DNA of 64,000 nucleotides, from positions 2,232,001-2,296,000 of the forward strand of contig NZ_CP136946.1 of NCBI RefSeq assembly GCF_050916355.1. Direction: 5' to 3'. Position numbers and translations under genes: made by a program. Of the stretch, positions 41,542-50,372 are shown one piece after another (the stretch's first letter is position 1; every line of letters starts with the position of its first letter). The notes below the pieces were generated by a model. That model made no database searches, was not told where the DNA came from, and was given only the letters and a program-made list of their open reading frames with translations. Source of the DNA: Jeongeupia wiesaeckerbachi (GTDB lineage Bacteria; Pseudomonadota; Gammaproteobacteria; Burkholderiales; Chitinibacteraceae).

Positions 41542-42192
41542 TCAGAAACCCGATCCCGGTTGCGCCAGGTAGTCGAGCTCGTCCGGCGTGCACTCGCGAC
41601 CGAGGGCGGCGTTGCGGTGCGGGAAGCGGCCGAAGCGGGTGATGACGTCGTGATGCAGCACGGCGTAACGGTGGAAATCGCCGAGGACGTCATGCCCTTG
41701 CCACGTGGCGGTCAGTGCGAGCATGCGCTCCTGGTCGGCCAGCGATTCGGAGTGCTCGAACGGCAGGTAAAGGAACAACTGCTCGACCGGTGTCAGGGCT
41801 TCGTGCCAGCCGGCGTCGAGCGCGGCGTGGGCGACGCGGCAGGCGAGGGCATCGCCGGCAAAGGCTCTGGCGCTGTTGCGGAACAGGTTGCGCGGGAACT
41901 GATCAAGGACGATGACCTGCGCCAGTGCGCCGCGCGCGTCGCCCGTCCAATCTTCGCAGTCGCCTGCGAGGGCGGCATCGACGGTGGCAAGGAAGCGGCG
42001 ACGGATCGCCGCGTCGAAGACCGGATCCTTGCGGAACCACGCGGCGCGGGGCTGCTGGTAATCCGGGTCGTCCGGACAGCCGAACCAGAAGGCCAGTACC
42101 TCGTCCGGCGTGGCAACGGTGTCGCGGCCGGCCTTGACCCGGCCGCTCTTCACTTGGCCTTCCGGGCTGGATCGGCGGATGAGTTCGGTCAT
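41542..42192 (-). CDS. DUF924 family protein
   Basis: 216 residues, all helical. Hallmarks of DUF924 are VLAFWFG near the start, WFRKDPVFDAAIRRRF, ALAQVIVLDQFPRNLFR and FLYLPFEHSE. The structure is TPR-like and the function unknown. ATG 42192 is used. It is divergent from the BaiN-like flavoprotein gene with about 90 bases between them. Confidence 0.9.
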   Translation of the reverse strand: MTELIRRSSPEGQVKSGRVKAGRDTVATPDEVLAFWFGCPDDPDYQQPRAAWFRKDPVFDAAIRRRFLATVDAALAGDCEDWTGDARGALAQVIVLDQFPRNLFRNSARAFAGDALACRVAHAALDAGWHEALTPVEQLFLYLPFEHSESLADQERMLALTATWQGHDVLGDFHRYAVLHHDVITRFGRFPHRNAALGRECTPDELDYLAQPGSGF

Positions 42193-42282
42193 GGCGGCTT
42201 CCTTCGGGCGGTGAATGCTACGCAGTGTAAACCGCTGTGCCTGCGGCGCGGCTACAATTCGCCGCTCGCAGGGAGAGGTGAT

Positions 42283-43458
42283 TTGGAACGCAAGACTAAG
42301 GTAGACGTCGTGGTGCTGGGTGCCGGCGCGGCGGGGATGATGTGCGCGGCGACTGCCGGCATGATGGGGCGCAGCGTGGTGCTGATCGACCATGCCAGCA
42401 AGCTGGCCGAGAAGATCCGCATTTCGGGCGGCGGCCGGTGCAACTTCACCAATCTGAATGTGCGACCGGAATGCTATCTGTCGCAGAACCCGCACTTCGT
42501 CAAATCGGCGCTGGCGCAGTATTCGCAGCACGACTTCATCAAGCTGGTCGAATCGCACGGGCTGAGCTACCACGAAAAAACGCTGGGCCAGCTTTTCTGT
42601 GATCAGGGTTCGGGCGCGATCATCGACATGCTCAAGGCCGAGGTCGATCAGGTCGGCGTCGAGTGGCGCATGCAGACGCCGATCGGCGCGGTCCGGCAAA
42701 TCGACGGCGGTTTCGAAGTCGATGCCGGCGACGAAACCTGGTGCTGCACCTCGCTGGTTGTCGCCACCGGCGGGCTGTCGATTCCTCAGATCGGCGCCAC
42801 CGGCATCGGCTATGACATTGCGCGGCAATTCGGCCTCGCCATCGTGCCGACCAGCGCGGCGCTGGTACCGCTGACGTTCCAGCCGCAGGATCTGTGGGGC
42901 GAACTTGCCGGCGTGGCGCTCGAGTCGGCCGAAGTCAGCGCCGGCAAGGCGCGCTTTCGCGAGGATGTGCTGCTGACGCACAAAGGCGTTTCCGGGCCGG
43001 CGATCCTGCAGGTGTCGTCGTACTGGCAAGCGGGCGAACCGGTGCATCTGGATTTGCTGCCCGACGAAGACCCGGCCGTGTTCCTTGCCGAAGCCAATCG
43101 CGATGCCTTGCTGTCGACGGTGCTGGCCGAGCGCCTGCCGCGCCGTTTCGCGCAGGCGCTGGCGGCGCAGTTTGGCGAGATCAAGCCGCTGAAACAGTAT
43201 CTGCCCAAGCAGCTGGCCGAGATCGCCAGCCGCCTGTCGGACTGGCAAGTCGTGCCTTCCGGCACCTTGGGCTACAAGAAGGCCGAAGTCACCAAGGGGG
43301 GGGTCGACACCAAGGCCTTGAATTCCAAGACGCTGATGGCACGCGACGTACCGGGCCTGTTCTTCATCGGCGAGGTGGTCGACGTCACCGGTTGGCTCGG
43401 GGGTTACAATTTTCAGTGGGCCTGGTCGTCGGGCTATGTGGCGGGAATGAATGCCTAG
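42283..43458 (+). CDS. BaiN/HI0933-like NAD(P)/FAD-dependent oxidoreductase
   Basis: 391 residues. The FAD-binding Rossmann loop VVVLGAGAAGMMCA lies near the start, followed by the family signature KIRISGGGRCNFTN, VATGGLSIPQIGATG and the closing FIGEVVDVTGWLGGYNFQWAWSSG. The family (YhiN in E. coli) includes bile-acid reductase BaiN; the role in most bacteria is unknown. The start is a TTG at 42283 chosen because GGGAGAGG precedes it and there is no ATG before the Rossmann loop; this is a rare start codon. Confidence 0.9.
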   Translation: MERKTKVDVVVLGAGAAGMMCAATAGMMGRSVVLIDHASKLAEKIRISGGGRCNFTNLNVRPECYLSQNPHFVKSALAQYSQHDFIKLVESHGLSYHEKTLGQLFCDQGSGAIIDMLKAEVDQVGVEWRMQTPIGAVRQIDGGFEVDAGDETWCCTSLVVATGGLSIPQIGATGIGYDIARQFGLAIVPTSAALVPLTFQPQDLWGELAGVALESAEVSAGKARFREDVLLTHKGVSGPAILQVSSYWQAGEPVHLDLLPDEDPAVFLAEANRDALLSTVLAERLPRRFAQALAAQFGEIKPLKQYLPKQLAEIASRLSDWQVVPSGTLGYKKAEVTKGGVDTKALNSKTLMARDVPGLFFIGEVVDVTGWLGGYNFQWAWSSGYVAGMNA

Positions 43459-43776
43459 TGCTACGGTGGAAGGGTAGGTAGGGGCGCGGGCCGGAGTTCT
43501 GCCAACGCCCTGTGCTGCCGGTGAAGATGAAGCCGGCCATCGGTCGAACTGCGGTTCGGCCCGGAACCTGCCGGTGGCAATCGGGGCGAAATCAACGTGT
43601 GCCCGCGATTACGGAGCTGCCGGACTCGTTCCAGCGGGGCGCCATGCGGCGCCCTGTTTTTTTGTGCCGGCGTAGTGTTACGCCGCTCTGTTGCCCGAGG
43701 CTAGCGGTGCCCATCGACCGGGTTTGACGCCCGGATTCCGGTGCAGATACGGCCAGAATGTGGTGATAAATTCCAA
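43459..43776. other. Intergenic stretch with one terminator and no gene
   Basis: Apart from the terminator at 43637 nothing is recognisable; the stretch separates two converging genes. Confidence 0.6.
43637..43663 (+). terminator. Terminator 180 bases after the flavoprotein gene
   Basis: GGGCGCC-atgc-GGCGCCC followed by a T run with one G. It is distant from the stop but is the first strong terminator on the plus strand. Confidence 0.75.
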
Positions 43777-43804
43777 ATAAAGGGCGCCAATGGCGCCCTT
43801 TATT
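43777..43804. terminator. Bidirectional terminator of dapB
   Basis: AATAAAGGGCGCCA-at-TGGCGCCCTTTATT, a symmetric stem 18 bases after the dapB stop. Confidence 0.88.
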
Positions 43805-43821
43805 ACTGCGTAGCTTGGTGC

Positions 43822-44622
43822 TTAACGCAGGCCAAGTACGTCCTGCATATCGAAAAAGCCCGACTGCTTGCCGGCGAGGAAGTGCGCGGCGCGGATGCTG
43901 CCTTGCGCATAAATCGTCCGGTTGCTCGCCTTGTGGCTGATCTCAATCCGCTCTCCCAGACCGGCGAAGATCACCGTATGGTCGCCGATCACGTCGCCGC
44001 CACGCAGGGTGGCAAAGCCGATCGTGCCCGGTTCGCGTTCGCCGGTGATGCCTTCGCGGGCATAGACGGCGGCGTCCTTGAGCGTGCGGCCCTGGGCGGT
44101 TGCGACGGTCTCGCCGAGCATCAGCGCGGTGCCTGACGGTGCGTCGACCTTCATCCTGTGGTGCATTTCGATCACTTCGACGTCGTAACCGACGTCGAGC
44201 GCCTTGCCGGCCACTTCCAGCAGCTTGACCAGCAGATTGACGCCGACGCTCATGTTGTAGGCGTGGACGATGGCGATGTCGGTGGCCGCGTCGCGGATTG
44301 CGGCGCTGCCGGCGTCATCGAAGCCGGTGGTGCCGATGATCATATTGACGCCGTAGGCGCGGCAGGCCGCAACGTGAGCCAGCGTGCCTTCGGGGCGGGT
44401 GAAGTCGATCAGCACGTCGGCGCCTTCGAGCGCAGTCAGGTCGGCGCCGATGAGTACGCCGCTGTTCTTGCCGAGGAAGGCGGTCGCGTCCTGACCAATC
44501 GTGTCTGCGCCCGGGCGGTCGAGCGCGGCGTGCAGTTCGCAGTCGCTGGCGGCCAGCGTGGCTTCGACCAGCATCCGGCCCATGCGGCCGGAGGCGCCGG
44601 CAATCGCAATACGGATGGCCAT
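43822..44622 (-). CDS. dapB: 4-hydroxy-tetrahydrodipicolinate reductase
   Basis: 266 residues. The nucleotide loop IAGASGRMGRML is at 7-18 and the family signature with the catalytic His and Lys is EMHHRMKVDAPSGTA. DapB reduces 4-hydroxy-tetrahydrodipicolinate with NAD(P)H in lysine and diaminopimelate synthesis. It is four bases downstream of bamE on the same strand, an order common in betaproteobacteria. Confidence 0.96.
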   Translation of the reverse strand: MAIRIAIAGASGRMGRMLVEATLAASDCELHAALDRPGADTIGQDATAFLGKNSGVLIGADLTALEGADVLIDFTRPEGTLAHVAACRAYGVNMIIGTTGFDDAGSAAIRDAATDIAIVHAYNMSVGVNLLVKLLEVAGKALDVGYDVEVIEMHHRMKVDAPSGTALMLGETVATAQGRTLKDAAVYAREGITGEREPGTIGFATLRGGDVIGDHTVIFAGLGERIEISHKASNRTIYAQGSIRAAHFLAGKQSGFFDMQDVLGLR

Positions 44623-44626
44623 TGGA

Positions 44627-45085
44627 TTATTCCTTGATCAGCGGTTTGACTTCCTGGGTCGGGCTGTCGGCCGAACCCGGAACGGCGGTGCTCTGAATAT
44701 TGCCGCTGCTCGGCTGTGCGTTCGCGTCGAGCATCTTCGCGTCCTTGGCCCGAATCGCTTCCGGCAGCGTCTCGCCTTCCCAGCGGGTCAGGCTGTCGCC
44801 ATCGAAAAATACGGCGAAGGTTTTCTTCTGTTCAAGCGTGCCGCCGCGCGCGTCGCTGTAGACGTAGTCCCAGCGGTTGGCGTGAAACGGATCGTTCAGC
44901 AGCGGCGTGCCCAGCAGGAAGCGGACTTGCGCACGGGTCATGCCGGGCTTGAGCTGGCCAACCAGATCGGCGGTGACTTCGTTGCCTTGGGGAATGTCGA
45001 GTTTGTACGGGGTCAGCCAGTTCATGACACCGCAGCCGCTGAGCATGGCTGCAGCGACCAGGGGGGCGATCAAGCGAAGTTGCAT
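44627..45085 (-). CDS. bamE: Outer membrane assembly lipoprotein BamE
   Basis: 152 residues. A lipoprotein signal ends with LSGC (Cys18). The BamE core is clear: YKLDIPQGNEVT, LKPGMTRAQVRFLLGTPLLNDPFHANRWDYVY. BamE is a small lipoprotein of the BAM complex that folds outer-membrane proteins. Compared with E. coli the C-terminal tail is longer and Ser/Pro-rich. It is divergent from fur, the usual arrangement in proteobacteria. Confidence 0.94.
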   Translation of the reverse strand: MQLRLIAPLVAAAMLSGCGVMNWLTPYKLDIPQGNEVTADLVGQLKPGMTRAQVRFLLGTPLLNDPFHANRWDYVYSDARGGTLEQKKTFAVFFDGDSLTRWEGETLPEAIRAKDAKMLDANAQPSSGNIQSTAVPGSADSPTQEVKPLIKE

Positions 45086-45222
45086 GGAGCCTGCAATCCG
45101 TGGAAATGGGCCAATCGGTATGCCGGCGCCCGGTTGGAGTCGGCACGGTAAACGCTATATCATACCGGTAGTCGCCCGGCCTCGCAGCCTTGGCGAAACT
45201 CCTTGCCCGGATACGGAACCCA

Positions 45223-45642
45223 ATGAGCAAAGCTAACGAACTCAAGGGCATGGGCCTTAAAGCCACCGGCCCGCGCCTGAAAATCCTCAATCTGTTCGAG
45301 ACCAGCGAACAGCGCCATCTGTCGGCCGAAGACGTCTACCGCGTGCTGATGGCCGAGCACACCGACATCGGTCTGGCGACGGTCTACCGCGTACTGACGC
45401 AGTTCGAGCAGGCCGGCATCCTCGAGCGCCACCACTTCGAAACTGGCAAAGCGGTGTTCGAGCTCAGCCAGGGCGGCCACCACGATCACCTGGTCTGTGT
45501 GAAATGCGGCAAGGTCGAGGAGTTCTGCGATCCGGAGATCGAGCTGCGTCAGGAGGCGATCGCCAAGTCGCACGGCTTCGAGATTCAGGACCACGAGATG
45601 TATCTGTACGGCATCTGCAAGGATTGCCAGCAGAAGAAGTGA
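45223..45642 (+). CDS. fur: Ferric uptake regulator Fur
   Basis: 139 residues. A winged helix (LKATGPRLKILNLF, SAEDVYRVLMAEHTDIGLATVYRVLTQFE) is followed by the metal-binding dimerisation domain: ELSQGGHHDHLVCVKCGKVEEFCD, and a C-terminal CKDC pair. Fur with iron(II) represses iron uptake genes. ATG 45223 gives the standard N-terminus MSKANELK. The divergent fur/bamE gap of 137 bases holds AT-rich promoter-like sequence near 45155. Confidence 0.96.
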   Translation: MSKANELKGMGLKATGPRLKILNLFETSEQRHLSAEDVYRVLMAEHTDIGLATVYRVLTQFEQAGILERHHFETGKAVFELSQGGHHDHLVCVKCGKVEEFCDPEIELRQEAIAKSHGFEIQDHEMYLYGICKDCQQKK

Positions 45643-45658
45643 GTAGCGGCGCGACCCG

Positions 45659-46360
45659 ATGATCGCCTGGCTCGACGCCTCGCTGCGCTTTCCGCCGCTC
45701 GCCCACGCGCTGGTCGAGCCCAACGGTCTGCTTGCCGCCGGTGGCGACCTCAGCGCCGCCCGCTTGCTGGCGGCCTACCGCGCCGGCATCTTTCCCTGGT
45801 ACATGCCCGACGAGCCCATCCTGTGGTGGAGTCCCGATCCGCGCATGGTGCTCGTCCCCGATGACCTGCACGTTGGCCGCTCGTTGGCCAAGGTGCTGCG
45901 CCATCGCGCTTACGAAGTCCGCTTCGATACCGCCTTCGACGCCGTCATGGCCGGCTGTGCCGGGCCGCGTGACGCTGAACACGGCACGTGGATCAGCGAC
46001 GCCATCCGGGCCGGGTACGGCGAGCTGCACCGCCTCGGCTTCGCGCACAGCGCCGAGTGCTGGATCGATGGCGAGCTGGCCGGTGGCCTGTATGGCGTGG
46101 CGATCGGCCGGATGTTTTACGGTGAGTCGATGTTCGCGCGGGCGCCGGATGCGTCGAAAATCGCGTTTGTCCATCTGGTGCGCTGGCTGCAGCGCCAAGG
46201 TTTTGGGCTGATCGATTGTCAGATGCGTACCGAACATCTGGCGCGTTTCGGCGCAGATGAAATTCCACGCGGCGATTTTCTTGCTAGGCTGGAAAAACTG
46301 ACAGCCCAACCAGATGTACCCGGACCGTGGTTGTACCGGGCGCAGGGGGAACCAAGATGA
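45659..46360 (+). CDS. aat: Leucyl/phenylalanyl-tRNA-protein transferase
   Basis: 233 residues. Family marks are PPLAHALVEPNGLLAAGGDLS, YRAGIFPWYMPDEPILWWSPDPR, and GLYGVAIGRMFYGESMFA. Aat adds Leu or Phe to N-terminal Arg or Lys of proteins, marking them for ClpS-ClpAP degradation. It starts 17 bases after fur and overlaps bpt by four bases, so the two N-degron transferases are translationally coupled. Confidence 0.96.
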   Translation: MIAWLDASLRFPPLAHALVEPNGLLAAGGDLSAARLLAAYRAGIFPWYMPDEPILWWSPDPRMVLVPDDLHVGRSLAKVLRHRAYEVRFDTAFDAVMAGCAGPRDAEHGTWISDAIRAGYGELHRLGFAHSAECWIDGELAGGLYGVAIGRMFYGESMFARAPDASKIAFVHLVRWLQRQGFGLIDCQMRTEHLARFGADEIPRGDFLARLEKLTAQPDVPGPWLYRAQGEPR

Positions 46361-47076
46361 ACCCGCGTATCCAGTCTTTGCAACTGCAGTTCTACGCCAC
46401 CGCGCCGTATCCTTGCAGTTATCTACCCGAACAACTGGCACGCTCGCAGGTCGCCGTGCCGTCGGAAGTCATCGACGCGCAGAGTTACAGCCAGCTGGTG
46501 CAGATCGGCTTTCGCCGTAGCGGCCAGTTCGTTTACCGGCCGCATTGCGACCGTTGCCGTGCCTGCGTGCCGGTCCGGATTCCCGTCGACGCCTTCGAGC
46601 CCGACCGCAGCCAGCGGCGCGCGCAACAAAGGCACGGCAATCTGCGTGCCCGGCTGCTGGGCCTCGAATATTCCGACGCACACTTCCTGCTTTACCAGCG
46701 CTACCAGGCGGCACGGCATGCCGGCGGCGGCATGGATCAGGACGGGCGCGAGCAGTACGAGAACTTCATCCTCAAGAGCAACGTCGCCAGCTTCCTGGTC
46801 GAATTCCGCGAGGCTGGCCAGCTGCGGATGGTCAGCCTGATCGATCAGCTCGACGACGGCATGTCGTCGGTCTACACCTTCTACGACCCGGATGTGCCGG
46901 GGGCGAGCTACGGCGTTTACAACGTGCTTTGGCAAGTCAGTTTGGCTCGGCAATTCGGCTTGCCTTACCTCTATTTGGGCTACTGGATCGAACGCTGCGG
47001 CAAGATGGCGTACAAGACGCGCTACCAGCCGATTGAGGGCTTGGTCGATGGTGAGTGGCGTAGCCTTAGCATCTAG
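46357..47076 (+). CDS. bpt: Aspartate/glutamate leucyltransferase
   Basis: 239 residues. It has the CPCSYLP-like start (APYPCSYLPEQ), the cysteine cluster HCDRCRACVPVRIPV and the GASYGVYNVLW segment of the bacterial ATE/Bpt family. Bpt puts Leu on N-terminal Asp or Glu. ATG 46357 overlaps the aat stop (ATGA) and the codons before it belong to aat. With aat it completes the bacterial N-end rule branch. Confidence 0.94.
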   Translation: MNPRIQSLQLQFYATAPYPCSYLPEQLARSQVAVPSEVIDAQSYSQLVQIGFRRSGQFVYRPHCDRCRACVPVRIPVDAFEPDRSQRRAQQRHGNLRARLLGLEYSDAHFLLYQRYQAARHAGGGMDQDGREQYENFILKSNVASFLVEFREAGQLRMVSLIDQLDDGMSSVYTFYDPDVPGASYGVYNVLWQVSLARQFGLPYLYLGYWIERCGKMAYKTRYQPIEGLVDGEWRSLSI

Positions 47077-47157
47077 AGTGGGCTAGAACGGCTAAGTAAA
47101 ATGGTGACGGGGGCGATGCGTAGGGGCTATAAGGCTGCAGGAGTTTGATACTCCTTC

Positions 47158-47472
47158 TCAATCCTGCTGCATATAGTGCTCGACCCAAAGTGATGCCGGT
47201 TTGGGGCCACTTTCCGATCGCTGTAGGACCGTGCCGCGAACCTCGAGATCGCGGTTCTGCAGTGCTGAAGCTTCTGGGAGGGTAAGGCCTTCAAGCTTCC
47301 AGTCAATTCCGTTTGGCATTTGCAAAACAGGATAAGTGTGGGGTTCACTACCCTTAAGCACGAGTTTGCCAAGTAAGACAACCGACTGCCCTTCCACAAA
47401 GGTTGGGTGCGCCGCGCAAGCACTGAGTAGTTGTGCTGCGATAACACAACCCATCAGGATCGTCCGGATCAT
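47158..47472 (-). CDS. Small lipoprotein of unknown function
   Basis: 104 residues. The signal ends with LLSAC, a lipobox, so the mature protein is lipid-anchored. The rest has beta-strand character (SVVLLGKLVLKG, YPVLQMPNGIDWKLEGLTLP, LEVRGTVLQR), which recalls a small OB-fold. Function unknown. GGGGAG lies five bases before ATG 47472. Confidence 0.7.
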   Translation of the reverse strand: MIRTILMGCVIAAQLLSACAAHPTFVEGQSVVLLGKLVLKGSEPHTYPVLQMPNGIDWKLEGLTLPEASALQNRDLEVRGTVLQRSESGPKPASLWVEHYMQQD

Positions 47473-47540
47473 TGAAACTCCCCCCCAAGTGGCATGTCTG
47501 GTGTTTACGTCATGCTAGTCTTGAAAAAACTAAGGGCAGA

Positions 47541-47566
47541 AAAATACCCGCAGTTACGCGGGTATT
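47541..47566 (-). terminator. Terminator of the secreted-protein operon
   Basis: On the minus strand AATACCCGCG-taactg-CGGGTATT with a T run, about 20 bases after the stop. Confidence 0.85.
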
Positions 47567-47584
47567 CGGATGAAGCGGTTGGCG

Positions 47585-48163
47585 CTAGCGGCAGTGTGGG
47601 GCTGACGCAAGATACCAATCGGCCCGTGGCTCCCGTTCACTGGCGATTTCTGTCCTTTTAGCTGGAATCGCTGTGGCAATTAGGCCGAAGCGCCAGCAAT
47701 AGCCATTGCTGTCCTTGAGTATGCGGCTTTGTCCGATCTTCACTTCCTGGGGCGTGCTGGTTGGACCGACGATATCGGCACCTAGTGTGGTGCCGTTACG
47801 CAGAGTCCACCCGGGAACAAGAGGATGGTCGAATGGGCCTGCCGCTACCAGTTCAAGCCAGGCTTGCTGTGACGATGGCTTACGCAGCGTCATCCGGCGA
47901 ATGGGGCCTGCCGGATGCATGCCGGTGCTGATCTCGACAAATTGCTTTTCCAGCCTCCTCGGCAATGTCGTTGGCCATGGCGAGACCTGCCAAGCATGAC
48001 CATCAATCGAGAAGCGTAGTACCGAATTGGAATCCGTTCGCAATGCAGTTGCCCAGCCAGCCTGGTCGCTGGCCCCGCTGATTTTAAGCGCTTCGGCACT
48101 GGCTTGAACCATTGCGAATGTGGATAGAAGGGCAATTATGTGAATTGTGAAGCGGGTCAGCAT
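47585..48163 (-). CDS. Secreted hypothetical protein
   Basis: 192 residues with a signal peptide (IHIIALLSTFAMVQASA). The mature protein has two cysteines (GYCWRF and APHCR) and no domain I recognise. It begins nine bases after the stop of the lamin-tail metalloprotease gene and is probably co-transcribed with it; it may act with the protease. AT-rich compared with the housekeeping genes nearby. Confidence 0.65.
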   Translation of the reverse strand: MLTRFTIHIIALLSTFAMVQASAEALKISGASDQAGWATALRTDSNSVLRFSIDGHAWQVSPWPTTLPRRLEKQFVEISTGMHPAGPIRRMTLRKPSSQQAWLELVAAGPFDHPLVPGWTLRNGTTLGADIVGPTSTPQEVKIGQSRILKDSNGYCWRFGLIATAIPAKRTEIASEREPRADWYLASAPHCR

Positions 48164-48172
48164 ATCGATACC

Positions 48173-50113
48173 TTAGTGCGGATTACGAAGGCTCTGCAGT
48201 AGCGCTGCCGATGGCGACGCTTCCTGAACCGTCTGTTGATATGGACGGACGATCGGGTCGAATGACGCCGGTCGGCTGACGTTGGCAAGACGACTCTGCC
48301 CTGTGTTGTTGGAGTTGAAATAGCGGCGTGAGTTCACGATGAGTTTGGCCCAGTCATTGTGATCGTGCAGGGAGGTTTGCAGTCCATCGCCGTTAATGTC
48401 CAGTACGTAAGGCGTACCATCCTGGACGCTGTTGTTGTTCCAGTCACCATAAGCACCGCCAAGGCTGCCACGACCAATAAGTGCACCTTCATTCAGCGCA
48501 TTTTCATCGAGGTTGGAACCACTACCGTCCGAATAGTCCAGCTTGAAAGCGGCGGAACAAGGCCCATTGCCAATGCTGCAAAGAGGGAAAGTCCACTTCG
48601 TTGCGTATCCCGGAACTGGAAGACTCAGCTCCCAGTTGAGCCAGTAGTAGAAGCGTTGAACTACCTCATTGCTGCGTGCATCGGGCAAGCCTTGCAATTG
48701 GTAGAGGTAATTCATTGCACTGTAATAATTCGGTTTGTTGTTGACGTTTTCGTCGCCGCCATGCAGTAGGCCTAGGGTATGGCCAAGTTCATGCATGATG
48801 GTACCTGCCTGCATATTGACCAGGATATTGAGGTTGATCGGATTTGATGCATTTAATGACCAGCCGCCCAGCGTGACTTGAAAATCATCGCCGGTGATCT
48901 CAGCCATGCCCGAAGAGCCGGCTGAACCATTCGAGCGTTGTGAATTGGCCATCAGCATGTAACGGAAAATTGGTTTGCGACGGATATCCATGCTGGAGGA
49001 CTTAATCTGATACACGCTGGTGCATCCTGGCGTCAGCTGCGTACTGTCGCTTTCGAGCTCAGTACATGCGCTGTAGGGGCGTTTGTTGCTAACGTTGCCG
49101 CTTAGGTTGTAATTGGCTGGATCATTGACACTGGAGTACAGATTGCCGGCATCAAAATGCACTGCAATATTGTGCGCTTTGAAGGCTTGGACGACTTTCG
49201 CCAGCGCTTCGGCTCTTGGCGTCACTCCCGGATCGGGGCTATTCAGATAGTCGACTTGAATGAACAGATCACGCTGGCCTACGCGTGCACCCATCGCGTA
49301 TAGGTCAAGGCCGTTATAGGTGCCGCCAGCGACCTCTGCGGAGTCTGGAATGCCATCGTCGTCACTGTCCTGAGCACCCGCTGCAACGTCGTTAGGTCCA
49401 CCGGGGGTGGCGAAGCCGGCCTGCGTCCAGTCGGTTGCTGTTTTTGTCTGTGTAAATTTAGACGCCGACCGCACGATAGACGTGTTGTAACTGTTGGCAT
49501 TGTCGCCCATCGCAGCAACACTGGCGCCGTTCCAGGCTGACGGTGTGGTTGGGACGACGGAGCTGCTGCCAAAGCGGACAAAGTCGACGGTTTGGCCAGC
49601 CAAAAGCAGCTCTACAAAACCGTTGCTTCCACGCCAAATCGGGACGCGGTTGCTACCGTCGGCGATGTAAACACTGTTGGCGGTATTTTGCAGTGAAGCG
49701 TCCGTCTTGGCTGCGATAACGGCATAGCCTTGATTGGGTACGGTCATGCTAGGCAGCGAGAAGATTACCGATGGTGTAGCCACCAACGTGGCCGGATTGA
49801 TCCCGGTGCTGCGTACCTTGTAGTTGGCTAGGTCGATTGGAACACCGGAATTGTTGTATACCTCGAACCAGCTGACCGTATCGCCGTAGTAGTTGTTGGC
49901 AACCTCACTGATAAACACGCCTTGCGGCGCTGCCATTGATGGTGCAGGCACTGGTGCCGGTGTTGGTACCGGTGTTGGCGCCGGGGTCGGCACCGGTGTT
50001 GGAGTGGGCACCGGCGTAGTGTCGCCACTTCCTCCCCCACCACCGCCGCAAGCAGCAAGAATAGTAGTAGTAAGAAGGGTTGCGAGTTTATGTTTATGAG
50101 TTGTGATGTTCAT
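48173..50113 (-). CDS. Lamin-tail domain lipoprotein with a zinc metalloprotease domain
   Basis: 646 residues. A lipoprotein signal (LLTTTILAAC, followed by a Gly run) is joined by a Pro/Thr/Val repeat linker of about 40 residues to a lamin-tail-like domain (VFISEVANNYYGDTVSWFEVYNNSG). After a calcium-type DSDDDGIPD segment comes a metalloprotease domain with HELGHTLGLLHGG at about residue 440, a metzincin-like zinc motif. The later part is Asn/Asp-rich (DINGDGLQ). It would be anchored outside on the cell surface. ATG 50113 is preferred; a start four codons earlier is possible. Confidence 0.8.
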   Translation of the reverse strand: MNITTHKHKLATLLTTTILAACGGGGGGSGDTTPVPTPTPVPTPAPTPVPTPAPVPAPSMAAPQGVFISEVANNYYGDTVSWFEVYNNSGVPIDLANYKVRSTGINPATLVATPSVIFSLPSMTVPNQGYAVIAAKTDASLQNTANSVYIADGSNRVPIWRGSNGFVELLLAGQTVDFVRFGSSSVVPTTPSAWNGASVAAMGDNANSYNTSIVRSASKFTQTKTATDWTQAGFATPGGPNDVAAGAQDSDDDGIPDSAEVAGGTYNGLDLYAMGARVGQRDLFIQVDYLNSPDPGVTPRAEALAKVVQAFKAHNIAVHFDAGNLYSSVNDPANYNLSGNVSNKRPYSACTELESDSTQLTPGCTSVYQIKSSSMDIRRKPIFRYMLMANSQRSNGSAGSSGMAEITGDDFQVTLGGWSLNASNPINLNILVNMQAGTIMHELGHTLGLLHGGDENVNNKPNYYSAMNYLYQLQGLPDARSNEVVQRFYYWLNWELSLPVPGYATKWTFPLCSIGNGPCSAAFKLDYSDGSGSNLDENALNEGALIGRGSLGGAYGDWNNNSVQDGTPYVLDINGDGLQTSLHDHNDWAKLIVNSRRYFNSNNTGQSRLANVSRPASFDPIVRPYQQTVQEASPSAALLQSLRNPH

Positions 50114-50323
50114 GGTGGCGCCCATGCATATGCAATGTAGAGGTGAAATCTACCGGTGTAGGGCCACCATAATAATATTTTGTAATTGTGGTGTAAATTT
50201 ATGGGCTTAAATAATGGATTTCAACCTGGTGAGTGTGGCGTTTTTGCCGATGCACGGATCTTTAGCCCTGTGTTTTTCTTGTTTCCTTACTGAGGTCCAC
50301 CGATTGCTTTTCTTGAAGGGCAA

Positions 50324-50355
50324 CAAAAAAACCCGGCACATGCCGGGTTTTTTTT
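50324..50355. terminator. Bidirectional terminator of prlC
   Basis: AAAAAAACCCGGCA-ca-TGCCGGGTTTTTTTT, 18 bases after the prlC stop on the minus strand. Confidence 0.93.
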
Positions 50356-50372
50356 GTCCTTCAGAGGCTTGA

